Both the position numbers and the translations under genes were made by a program. From MTP4 sp9310u (lineage in GTDB: Archaea; Halobacteriota; Methanosarcinia; Methanosarcinales; Methanosarcinaceae), in contig DAOUSW010000004.1 of the NCBI GenBank assembly GCA_030627005.1, positions 8,681 through 72,680 of the forward strand: a stretch of DNA of 64,000 bases, read 5' to 3'. This document shows, in pieces, positions 56,503 to 64,000 of the stretch (within the stretch, counting starts at the first letter, position 1; the number at the start of each line of letters is the position of its first letter). Under the pieces are notes generated by a model, which was not told the origin of the DNA, did no database searches, and worked only from the letters and a program-made list of their open reading frames with translations.

Positions 56503-58104
56503 TTATTCTTTTTTAGGCACAAGGATTTCAGGCGGCAGGAAGATCGAGATGATTATGCCGAATATTGTTACGATCACCAGCCCCAATAAGGTAGTTCTTA
56601 TCCCCTTAATGCGGGCTATCTTGTTGATCCGCAGGATTTCCTCGGCAAGGTCAGGGGGGACACCTTCCAGAGCAGCCTGCAGTTCCTCGTCGCTCAAAAA
56701 TTGCACATTCTCTTCTACTGCCGATACAAGGTCGGGCTTGAGGTCCTCCGGAATGGCAGTACTGTCATCGATTAAGGTAATGGCTCCTACTGCCAGGCCT
56801 GCAACCAGGAGAGAGCCCATAAGCGCAGTCCCGATGGCCATGCCCAGGTTCTGGGAAGTGCCCATCAGGGCAGCCGTTTCGCTTGTCCTTTCGGGAGCTA
56901 CCTGGGAGAGCACGAGGTTCATTACCTGGGACGCTATAAGCCCCCCTCCTATCCCTATCAGGGCAAAGCCGGTCATAAGACCGAGCCCCCTGACCTCCAC
57001 GTCAATGGTTGCGATAGACAGGAAAAGCCCTGCAAGAAGTACGAGCAGTCCGGCCTGGATAATGCGCTTCGGGGCAATGAAGATAGAGAGCCGGGATGCC
57101 GTTAGCGAGGCGATCAAAAGCGGTATGGAAAGAGGCAGGTAGACAAAGCCGGTCTGCATCGCGTTCAAGCCCAGGACAATCTGAAGGAAGAGAGCTATGC
57201 TGAACAGGAAACCTCCGAAAAGGAGGGTCTGGACCAGCTGGGTGAGGATTCCCGATGTGACCCTGCGGTCCCTGAGCACGTCGAGCCTTACAAGCGGCAT
57301 TCCCCCGCTGCTAATGATATGGCGTTCCCAGGCGGCAAAGCCAAGAAGGATAACGACTCCTGCTGCAATGAATACGGGAGTCGGGGAAAGCCCGAACGGG
57401 GAAATTTCAATCCCTGCTATGGAGAAAGTCTGGCGCGCCTCCCACCAGCCGTAAGTCCCTGCAAGCAGTATGCCAAAAACGATAAGCCCCATCCCCAGCG
57501 CGGAGAGGATAGACCCGACTATATCCAGCTTCGGCTTTTCTTCGGTCTCAAGGGGAGCGTCCAGGATATAGCGGCTTAAAGCCAGGACAATGATTACCAC
57601 CACCACCTCTCCGGCAAAGGCAAGCCGCCAGGTGTATGCAGTTGTCAGCCAGCCTCCTATGATAGGCCCGAGGGCAATTCCGCCTGCAACGACTCCCCCA
57701 ATTATCCCATAAGCCATGGCACGGCCCTCCCCTTTGTAGTTTGAGGTCACGAGGGTCTGTATGGCAGGCATGACAAGGGTTGCCCCGAGCCCTTCAAGGA
57801 TCGACCAGCCCACAAACAGCACACCTATTGTCGGGCTGATTGCCGTAAGGAACGAACCCACCCCATATATCACCAGTCCGAGCCTGAACGCCCGTTTTCT
57901 CCCGACGATATCTCCGATCTTTCCCCCTGTGATCATCAGGGACGCCATAACAAGCGCATACAGGGTAATAGCACCCTGGACGGTGGTTACGTTCGTATTG
58001 AAGTCACTGATAAGTGCTGAAATCGAGACGTTCATGATTGTCGTATCAATAACGAGCACGAACATTGCAAGCGTGAGTGCGACAAGTACGATCTTTCTCT
58101 CTAT
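56503..58104 (-). CDS. MFS transporter, DHA2 family, with ATA at the expected start
   Basis: A 14-helix drug:proton antiporter type. GGKIGDIVGRKRAF (motif A) is near residue 60; about 520 residues follow the ATG at 58065. That ATG lies inside the first helix. The same frame extends left through ERKIVLVALTLA to an ATA at 58104, with GGAGG(CGGT) at the right distance upstream and a TGA before that. The expected start is thus ATA, one base from ATG. Either ATA is used, the start is mutated, or the base is an error. The substrate is unknown. The C-terminal tail is charged. Confidence 0.85.
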   Translation of the reverse strand: MERKIVLVALTLAMFVLVIDTTIMNVSISALISDFNTNVTTVQGAITLYALVMASLMITGGKIGDIVGRKRAFRLGLVIYGVGSFLTAISPTIGVLFVGWSILEGLGATLVMPAIQTLVTSNYKGEGRAMAYGIIGGVVAGGIALGPIIGGWLTTAYTWRLAFAGEVVVVIIVLALSRYILDAPLETEEKPKLDIVGSILSALGMGLIVFGILLAGTYGWWEARQTFSIAGIEISPFGLSPTPVFIAAGVVILLGFAAWERHIISSGGMPLVRLDVLRDRRVTSGILTQLVQTLLFGGFLFSIALFLQIVLGLNAMQTGFVYLPLSIPLLIASLTASRLSIFIAPKRIIQAGLLVLLAGLFLSIATIDVEVRGLGLMTGFALIGIGGGLIASQVMNLVLSQVAPERTSETAALMGTSQNLGMAIGTALMGSLLVAGLAVGAITLIDDSTAIPEDLKPDLVSAVEENVQFLSDEELQAALEGVPPDLAEEILRINKIARIKGIRTTLLGLVIVTIFGIIISIFLPPEILVPKKE

Positions 58105-58250
58105 GTTACCGCCTCCGGTAAGTGGTAATAAGGTGCCATCTCACTGGCCCTGAGGCAAAGGGCCCACTAATCCTGCTGACCGAAAACCCCATAGTTAAAG
58201 CCAGAGAAGGATATCAGGAGCCTTTTTCATCAGTTTCAATCCGTTCCGCT

Positions 58251-58631
58251 TCAATCCGTTCCGAATGCACTCCTTACCCCGGGCAGCATGAGGTAGACAA
58301 GGAGGAGGCTGTTCAGGATAACTGAAACGTTGATATCATACCATGTACCTCCGGTTATCAGCACCACAAAATCGATACAGAGGTTGAAGACAACGATGAC
58401 AGCCAGGAATAGCCAGGCCTGAGGGTTCACATTCCAGAGCATCCCGGCAAGCCACGCCCATACGTAAGTCAGCAGGCCGTAGAGCAGCGCATACCAGAGG
58501 TTGAAAATGCGGATGTTGAGCGGTCCCAGGAAAGGTAAAAATCCCAGGAACCGAAGCATTATGAGTCCATTGACCAACGCCAGAAGGACAGCGCCGATGG
58601 TCAGAATAGTAACACCGATAGGTCTTTTCAT
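58251..58631 (-). CDS. Small membrane protein, unknown
   Basis: A 126-residue protein with four hydrophobic segments (about 8-30, 42-65, 70-90, 96-115) and a short N-terminal basic MKRP. No family is recognised. ATG at 58631 follows GGAG at good spacing, while the ATG/Met at 58637 does not. It sits between the MFS gene and the HdeD-like gene, all on the minus strand. Confidence 0.65.
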   Translation of the reverse strand: MKRPIGVTILTIGAVLLALVNGLIMLRFLGFLPFLGPLNIRIFNLWYALLYGLLTYVWAWLAGMLWNVNPQAWLFLAVIVVFNLCIDFVVLITGGTWYDINVSVILNSLLLVYLMLPGVRSAFGTD

Positions 58632-58857
58632 GTGCAAATCTCCTTATTCTGCTTTCTTTTAGTCTGCTTTCTTTTAGTCTCCTTATTATTGATTAGATAC
58701 CGAAGTCGTATGACAGCGTAGAACAGCGTTTTACATGGCAAATCCGTCTTATTCCAAAGTTTCTGAGACCTCCGAATGATTGTGAAAAAGGAATAATTGT
58801 GGAAAGGGAAAAGGTCCCCTTTCATCTCCCGGGATGCACCCGGTTCGTGACCTTTTT

Positions 58858-59406
58858 TCAGGACCTCATTTTGAATCCTACGATAAGTGCCCCGATCCCC
58901 CCTGCAACAAGGAAGAGTCCGTATATCCACGGCAGGGCCAGAGTTCCGGCCAGGGGATTGGTGAGCAGGAGTATCCCGAGAATCAGGGCCAGGACTCCGA
59001 GGATTCCCACCCCCCAACCTCCTCCCTTAAGGCCCCAGGCGATTTTAATAGCCCCACCGATGACAGCCCATACTCCGAGAATTATAACGAATAATGCTAG
59101 AACGACAAAGGGACTGAGGACAGGGTACATCAGGACAAGAGCTCCGGCAATGATGCTCAGGACACCCGAAAGCAGCTTCCAGAACCAATCTTCCCTGTTA
59201 AGCAGCACCCCTACGATCGAAATAACTCCACCCAAAAGCCAGAAGATAGCCAGGATCCTCAGGAGTACGATGGTGGTAATTCCTGGCTGGTATAAGAGGA
59301 ATATGCCGACAATAATGGCAACAATTCCTTCCAGGACGACTAACCACCACGGTGCCTCCAGTGCTTCATACCCGGTACCATAGCCTGTAGCAGTTGATTG
59401 TTCCAT
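58858..59406 (-). CDS. HdeD/DUF308 family membrane protein
   Basis: A 182-residue protein with six hydrophobic segments in three pairs (about 22-40, 45-68, 75-98, 100-122, 128-150, 155-175). Typical of HdeD-type: WWLVVLEGIVAIIVGI near the start and repeated G-G-x-I-x-I-x-x-G ends. The family is linked to acid or general stress, but its action is not clear. GGAGGTGA precedes the ATG. Downstream on the same strand is the 126-residue membrane gene, with a 220-base gap. Confidence 0.85.
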   Translation of the reverse strand: MEQSTATGYGTGYEALEAPWWLVVLEGIVAIIVGIFLLYQPGITTIVLLRILAIFWLLGGVISIVGVLLNREDWFWKLLSGVLSIIAGALVLMYPVLSPFVVLALFVIILGVWAVIGGAIKIAWGLKGGGWGVGILGVLALILGILLLTNPLAGTLALPWIYGLFLVAGGIGALIVGFKMRS

Positions 59407-59777
59407 CTATATTCACCTCCGGAATTCTTTTCAGTGCCTCAACGTCGATACTGTCCACTGCCCGGCGCAAATACGGAGGTGGCTATAAGAAACACCATTT
59501 TGCCTTAAACACTAAATTCCCCACCCCAGGGTAAAGCACATACAGGCCAGGCCGGAATCAAAGAGAATACGTCATCTTTCCCCACTTCCAAAGACGGACA
59601 CATTCTTCTGCCGGGCAATGCATCGGTGAAAAAACCACTAATGTAATCACAGCTCGTCTCCGCCTCACAGCTCGTCCCAGAAAATCCCCCGTTTTTGGGA
59701 CAAAACCTTTGCGAAAGGTGACGGTTTGCAAAAGATATCATTTCCACCGTTACAGACACCTGGCATGACGCAGGTGG

Positions 59778-59829
59778 CAATGAAATTCTTCAATGAAATT
59801 CTTCAATGAAATTCTTCAATGAAATTCTT
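59778..59829. repeat. 13-base tandem repeat, four copies
   Basis: CAATGAAATTCTT four times in a row. Confidence 0.9.
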
Positions 59830-60162
59830 CAGTCATATCACTAAATCGATATAGAGACAGGTCTTTCCTTAAACACCTGTTTCGATAAAACATTTCCACA
59901 TCCAGTCGGACTTGGAGTAGTGATATTATTAAATATATATAAAGCATAATATATAAACTAATTCATTTTTAAATACCAAAAAAAATCTCTGCTTATAGAC
60001 CGTTTTGCTTTGTATCCACTGCCTGGAAGATCCCCGTAATTTTGACTTCCACAATAGCTCTTTTGCGACAAGCCTTTTAAAACAAATGACTGATAGAAAT
60101 GACTGATTCAGTTCAACGTCGTTGATGCGAAGTCTTTTTGGTAATACAAAAATGGATAAACC

Positions 60163-60223
60163 AGGAAACAGCTAAACAAGGAAATGAATAGAAACAGGAA
60201 ACAGCTAAACAAGGAAATGAATA
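60163..60223. repeat. 28-base direct repeat upstream of tsr3
   Basis: A 28-base unit beginning AGGAAACAGCTAAACAAGG occurs at 60163 and 60196, 33 bases apart. Confidence 0.85.
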
Positions 60224-60257
60224 AAACCTATAACTCCCACATTCCAGAGGATAACCG

Positions 60258-60779
60258 ATGAATTCGATAAAGCCCCGGGACATTCCCCTTTACATCTACC
60301 ATGCAGGACAGTGCAACCCTAAAAAATGCACAGGCAAAAAAATGGCCCGTTTCGATCTTGCCCGCCTTTTTGAGAAAATATCAAAACTACCTCGCTCGGC
60401 AATTCTCCTGGACCCTTTTGCCGAAAAAGCCATATCTTCGGCTGACAGCACGGAAAAGGGAATAATCGTGCTTGACTGCTCCTGGGAAGAAGTCGAAAGG
60501 GTCTTTCCCGAACTTGAAAAGCTTAACCTCCAGCACCGGGCTCTTCCCTACCTGCTTGCGGGAAACCCGGTAAACTTCGGAAGGCCTTTCAAACTCAACT
60601 CAGCCGAGGCTTTTGCAGCAGCCCTCTATATCCTGGGACATAAAGAGCAGGCTGAAAAAGTCCTTTCGAAATTTAACTGGGGACACAGTTTCCTGGAACT
60701 GAACCACGAACCTCTTGAGGATTATTCGAAAGCAAAAAACAGCAGTGAAATCGTGGAAATCCAGAGCCATTACATCTAA
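60258..60779 (+). CDS. tsr3: 16S rRNA aminocarboxypropyltransferase Tsr3 (DUF367)
   Basis: A 173-residue SPOUT-like protein. It begins with the conserved IPLYIYHAGQCNPKKCTGKKM region (split over 9-29). The SAM/active region includes ILLDPFAEKA, VLDCSWEEV and RALPYLLAGNPVNFG. Tsr3 transfers the aminocarboxypropyl group of SAM to a uridine in the small-subunit rRNA, needed for 16S rRNA maturation. AGAGG precedes the ATG. Confidence 0.93.
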   Translation: MNSIKPRDIPLYIYHAGQCNPKKCTGKKMARFDLARLFEKISKLPRSAILLDPFAEKAISSADSTEKGIIVLDCSWEEVERVFPELEKLNLQHRALPYLLAGNPVNFGRPFKLNSAEAFAAALYILGHKEQAEKVLSKFNWGHSFLELNHEPLEDYSKAKNSSEIVEIQSHYI

Positions 60780-60844
60780 CCATTTCTCAAAAACAACTTT
60801 TCAAAAACAATTTCTCAAACTCAGGTAAAGGAGCAGTATTATTC

Positions 60845-61321
60845 ATGGCCATCAGGACCCAAAAACAGATCGGAGTCATCGGGGCAGGCGCCTGCAGCGA
60901 GGAAGTGGAAGCCTTTGCCGAAGCTGTGGGCAGGGAAATTGCCAGGAAGGGCGCGGTGCTCCTCTGCGGGGGACTCGGGGGAGTTATGGAAGCTGCGTCT
61001 CGCGGGGCAAAAAAGGAAGGAGGGACAACCCTCGGGGTCCTGCCCGGAATCCGGAGAGAAGATGCAAACCACTGGATCGACATTGCTATCCTGAGCGGGA
61101 TGGGACACGCCAGGAACGCGCTGATAGCCCAGTCTTCGGACGCCCTGATAGCAGTGGGTGGGGAGTACGGGACTCTCTCGGAAATTGCGCTCGGTCTGAA
61201 GATGGGAAAGCCGGTGGTCGTGCTTGAATCAAAGTGGAAGGTCGAAGGGACACGGCAGGCGAAAAACCCGAAAGAAGCCGTTGAAACCGCTTTAAGGCTG
61301 ATAGAAGATAGAACCGGGTGA
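60845..61321 (+). CDS. TIGR00725 family (LOG-like) Rossmann protein
   Basis: A 158-residue protein with a Rossmann fold: IGVIGAGACSEEVEAFA, CGGLGGVMEAASRGAK, GMGHARNALIAQSSDALIAVGGEYGTLSEIA. This is the conserved site of the lysine-decarboxylase-like (LOG) family, where P-G-G-x-G-T-x-x-E is replaced by V-G-G-E-Y-G-T-L-S-E. Related proteins release nucleobases from nucleotides; this branch has no proven function that I know. GGAG precedes the ATG. It follows tsr3 on the same strand with 65 bases between. Confidence 0.88.
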   Translation: MAIRTQKQIGVIGAGACSEEVEAFAEAVGREIARKGAVLLCGGLGGVMEAASRGAKKEGGTTLGVLPGIRREDANHWIDIAILSGMGHARNALIAQSSDALIAVGGEYGTLSEIALGLKMGKPVVVLESKWKVEGTRQAKNPKEAVETALRLIEDRTG

Positions 61322-61412
61322 ATAATTAAGGATAAGGGACTATGGTTGAGGGAGAGGGGATGGAGAAAAAGAGCGTACAGGGAGATTCAGCACATAAATG
61401 CCGGATGTATGA

Positions 61413-61432
61413 GGGCTATTGAGCCCGTTTTT
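61413..61432 (+). terminator. Hairpin with T-run after the TIGR00725 gene
   Basis: GGGCT, a four-base loop, AGCCC, then G and six T. It lies 90 bases beyond the stop and upstream of topA. Confidence 0.5.
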
Positions 61433-61596
61433 TCCCGAAAAAGTTTGACAGTTTATTATAAAAACCAATCCAAAAATTTATATTCAAGAAGGAAACTCAA
61501 GAAATAAAGAACCATTCTGCAGTCAAACGGAGATTAATTTCGGGGTACGCTGACATCTCAGCAAAAAATATATAAAAAGTTATACTGGAGTTTCAA

Positions 61597-63852
61597 ATGC
61601 ATCTTATCGTAACGGAAAAGAATATCGCGGCGAGGAGGATAGCCGCAATCCTGGCACCGAAAAGCCCTAAAAAAGAAAGGGTCAGCGGAGTGGATACCTA
61701 CCAGTACGAAATAGTTACCGGCAAGAATAAGCAGGAAACTATTGTCATCGGACTTTCCGGGCACATAGTCAGGATTGATTTTCCAAAGGAATACAACAAC
61801 TGGCAGAAGGTCGATGCAAAAGACCTGATAGGTGCCGACATCATAACGACTCCCATTAACAGGAAGATCGTGGCAGCCCTGAGAAAGCTAGGCAAAGAAG
61901 CCGAAAAGGTTACAATTGCCACTGACTATGACCGGGAAGGGGAACTGATCGGAGTCGAAGCTCTCAATATCATAAAAAAGGTGAACCCTGACATCGGTTT
62001 TGACAGGGTCCGCTACAGCGCCATTACCCCGAAAGCCATTGAAGATGCATTTTCAAACCCTACTCCCGTGGACTTCAACCTTGCCGACGCCGGGCATTCC
62101 AGGCAGGTCATCGACCTGGTCTGGGGTGCAGCCCTGACCCGGTACATATCCCTTTCCGCAGGCAGGCTCGGGAAGATGTTCCTGTCCGTAGGCAGGGTCC
62201 AGTCCCCGACCCTCTCCCTGATCGTGGACAGGGAAAAAGAGAGGGAAGCCTTTGTCTCTACCCCTTACTGGGAAATCCATGCCGAACTCGAAAACGGCAA
62301 AAAAGAAATTTTTCCCGCCCAGCACGCGACCCGGCGCTTCCTGGAGAAAGAGGAAGCTGACAGGGTCTTTGCAAAACTTGGAAAAAAGGCAACCGTGCAG
62401 GAAATCGAAAGGGGAAACCGGGTAGACCAGCCCCCTACCCCGTTTAATACCACGGGCTTCATCAGTGCTGCAAACGCAATAGGGCTTACTCCCTCAAACG
62501 CTATGCGCATAGCCGAATCCCTCTATACCAACGGGTTCATCTCATATCCCAGGACCGACAACACCGTCTATCCCGAAACCCTGGACCTCAGAGCCCTGAT
62601 CGAAATTTTCACGGAAGGGCCCTTCCAGGAGTACGCAAACGCCCTGCTGGCGAAAAAGGAGCTTACGCCCACCCGCGGGAAAAAGGAAACTACCGACCAC
62701 CCCCCGATTTACCCGGCTTCCCTTGCAAAGGAATCCGAGCTGAAAGAGGACGAATGGAAAGTCTACGGACTGGTAGTCAGGCGCTTTTTTGCAACCTTTG
62801 CCGAGCCCAGCGAATGGGAGACCCTGCGCATAAAGCTTGACATAAACGAAGAAGAGTTCAGGGCAAGCGGGGCAAGGCTTGTCATCCCTGGCTGGAGATG
62901 GTACTACGACTACAACAAACCCGAAGACAGGCTCCTCCCTGAACTTTCGGAAGGGGAAGCCCTGAAAGTGGCAAAGAAGGAGATGCTCGACAAGGAGACC
63001 CAGCCTCCCGGCCGCTACGGGCAGGGGCGCCTGATCAACATGATGGAAGAGCTCGGGCTCGGGACGAAAGCCACCCGGCACGAGATCATCAGCAAGCTCT
63101 ATTCCAGGGCTTACATCCATGGGACCCAGGTCCAGCCCACGAAGACCTCTTTTGCCGTCATGGATACCCTTGAGAAATATTCCCCGACGATCACCAAACC
63201 CGACATGACCCAGATCCTTGAGGAAAACATGGACAGGATCGCCGAAGGTAAGATCTCGGAAGCCGAAGTCCTTGAAGAATCGAGAGAGATGTTAAAAGAG
63301 GTCTTTTTGGAACTGGAAAAGAACCGGGACAAAATCGTGGAATCCCTGCAGGCAGGGCTCCGGGAAGACAAGATCATCGGCAACTGTCCTGACTGCGGAA
63401 ACGAGATAATGGTCCGCCGTTCGAAGCGGGGAGGCCGTTTCATAGGCTGCAGTAACTACCCTGACTGCACCTTTTCCCTGCCCCTGCCCAGGAGCGGGCA
63501 GATTGTGGTTACGGATAAGCTCTGCAAGGAGCACGGAATACACCACCTCCGCATAGTTAATTATGGAAAACGCCCCTGGGACCTTGGCTGCCCCCAGTGC
63601 AATTTCATTGAATGGCAGAAGGCAAAACAGGAAGAGCAGGACAAGATACCCGATCAGGAACGCCCGAAATCCATCAAGGAAATCAACGGGGTCGGGAAGG
63701 TAACGGCAGAAAAACTCGAGGAAGCGGGGATCTCAACCGTCGAAGACCTGATCGGTGCTGATCCTTTCGAACTTGCGAAAGTTACCAAAATCAGCATAAA
63801 GAAGATCAAAAACTGGCAGGTAACCTGCGGGGCAGCTATTGAAAGCTGCTGA
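61597..63852 (+). CDS. topA: DNA topoisomerase I (type IA)
   Basis: A 751-residue enzyme. The N-terminal Toprim domain has the catalytic acidic residues in TDYDREGELIG (near residue 110) and VTEKNIAARRIA at the start. The active-site Tyr lies in GFISYPRTDN near 315. A C-terminal zinc module (C-P-D-C-G, then C-S-N-Y-P-D-C, near 605-630) and a second Cys pair precede a helix-hairpin-helix end (GVGKVTAEKLEEAGISTVEDL). It relaxes negative supercoils by passing one strand. Full length for the archaeal family. A TATA-like stretch (AAAAAATATATAAAAAG) lies near 61563-61580. Confidence 0.96.
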   Translation: MHLIVTEKNIAARRIAAILAPKSPKKERVSGVDTYQYEIVTGKNKQETIVIGLSGHIVRIDFPKEYNNWQKVDAKDLIGADIITTPINRKIVAALRKLGKEAEKVTIATDYDREGELIGVEALNIIKKVNPDIGFDRVRYSAITPKAIEDAFSNPTPVDFNLADAGHSRQVIDLVWGAALTRYISLSAGRLGKMFLSVGRVQSPTLSLIVDREKEREAFVSTPYWEIHAELENGKKEIFPAQHATRRFLEKEEADRVFAKLGKKATVQEIERGNRVDQPPTPFNTTGFISAANAIGLTPSNAMRIAESLYTNGFISYPRTDNTVYPETLDLRALIEIFTEGPFQEYANALLAKKELTPTRGKKETTDHPPIYPASLAKESELKEDEWKVYGLVVRRFFATFAEPSEWETLRIKLDINEEEFRASGARLVIPGWRWYYDYNKPEDRLLPELSEGEALKVAKKEMLDKETQPPGRYGQGRLINMMEELGLGTKATRHEIISKLYSRAYIHGTQVQPTKTSFAVMDTLEKYSPTITKPDMTQILEENMDRIAEGKISEAEVLEESREMLKEVFLELEKNRDKIVESLQAGLREDKIIGNCPDCGNEIMVRRSKRGGRFIGCSNYPDCTFSLPLPRSGQIVVTDKLCKEHGIHHLRIVNYGKRPWDLGCPQCNFIEWQKAKQEEQDKIPDQERPKSIKEINGVGKVTAEKLEEAGISTVEDLIGADPFELAKVTKISIKKIKNWQVTCGAAIESC

Positions 63853-63877
63853 ACCCGTCCAACCTGTCAAAAACGAT

Positions 63878-64000
63878 AAAACTGTAGAATCCGTAAAATT
63901 ATAGAATCCGTAAAACTGTAGAATCCGTAAAACTGTAGAATCCGTAAAACTGTAGAATCCGTAAAACTGTAGAATCCGTAAAACTGTAGAATCCGTAAAA
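63878..64000. repeat. 17-base tandem repeat, at least seven copies, running off the window
   Basis: AAAACTGTAGAATCCGT is repeated from 63878 with one variant (AAAATTATAGAATCCGT at 63895). No spacers separate the units, so it is not a CRISPR array. Confidence 0.9.

Larger units (their letters stand above)
59407..60257. other. Long intergenic region between divergent genes
   Basis: About 850 bases. It holds the 13-base tandem repeat (59778-59829), an AT-rich promoter zone near 59925-59960, and a 28-base direct repeat (60163, 60196) just before tsr3. A 91-codon minus-strand frame (59505-59780) has no ribosome site or recognisable fold, so I leave it out. Confidence 0.5.

Noticed and set aside
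59505..59780. A 91-codon minus-strand ORF between HdeD and tsr3
   Set aside because: No ribosome site, no recognisable fold, and it ends at a tandem repeat.
63878..64000. The 17-base tandem repeat as a possible CRISPR array
   Set aside because: The units are adjacent with no spacers, and no cas genes are near.

Overview
The window reads as a methanogenic archaeon of the Methanosarcina type. The signs are archaeal TATA-box promoters, several leaderless or Shine-Dalgarno starts, a pyruvoyl-dependent arginine decarboxylase, a two-gene class I fumarase, a medium-chain acyl-CoA synthetase beside a 2-oxoacid:ferredoxin oxidoreductase, secreted beta-helix/PKD surface proteins, an IS66 element with an in-frame UAG, and many short tandem repeats between genes. 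I saw no rRNA, tRNA or CRISPR array.

Layout. 0-16.3 kb is a defence and recombination island: the edge of a probable class 1 DISARM locus (SNF2 helicase plus the start of a DNA methylase), a DUF262/DUF1524 protein facing a small winged-helix regulator, a tyrosine recombinase, and a degraded type I restriction-modification patchwork. The patchwork holds two decapitated hsdM 3' ends, one intact two-TRD hsdS, two further hsdS 3' ends, a zinc-finger/PD-(D/E)xK protein, a two-gene AT-rich membrane cassette, a membrane zinc-ribbon protein and duplicated non-coding blocks. 16.3-22.1 kb holds a fic pseudogene, a frameshifted hcp, two more membrane zinc-ribbon proteins and a YgjP-like metalloprotease. 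22.5-28.7 kb has two tandem hydantoinase/oxoprolinase paralogues (the second frameshifted), pdaD and an EamA exporter. 29.0-30.6 kb is an IS66 element.

30.7-44.2 kb is a run of single genes: GNAT, secreted hydrolases, a MerR regulator, a nicotianamine synthase-like enzyme, a small operon for a secreted PepSY-like protein that ends in an ArsR-type regulator and is preceded by two palindromes, a phosphatase-like enzyme and a large PKD surface protein. 45-50.7 kb is the coherent metabolic block: HTH-cupin regulator, acyl-CoA synthetase and a three-gene branched-chain 2-oxoacid:ferredoxin oxidoreductase. These could activate branched-chain or medium-chain acids and interconvert their CoA esters with 2-oxoacids. 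51.5-54.5 kb encodes a helical protein and a membrane-anchored BACON-like repeat protein. 54.8-64 kb has fumarase, an MFS transporter, small membrane proteins, Tsr3, a TIGR00725 protein and topoisomerase I.

A striking property is the number of genes broken by one lesion: fic, hcp, hyuA-2, IS66 transposase, an alpha/beta hydrolase, a serine hydrolase, the BACON-like protein, probably the zinc-finger/nuclease gene, and an MFS gene whose expected start is ATA. The substitutions can be explained as G:C to A:T changes, and several indels lie in homopolymers. This is either real gene decay or consensus error, and it affects how every broken gene here should be read.
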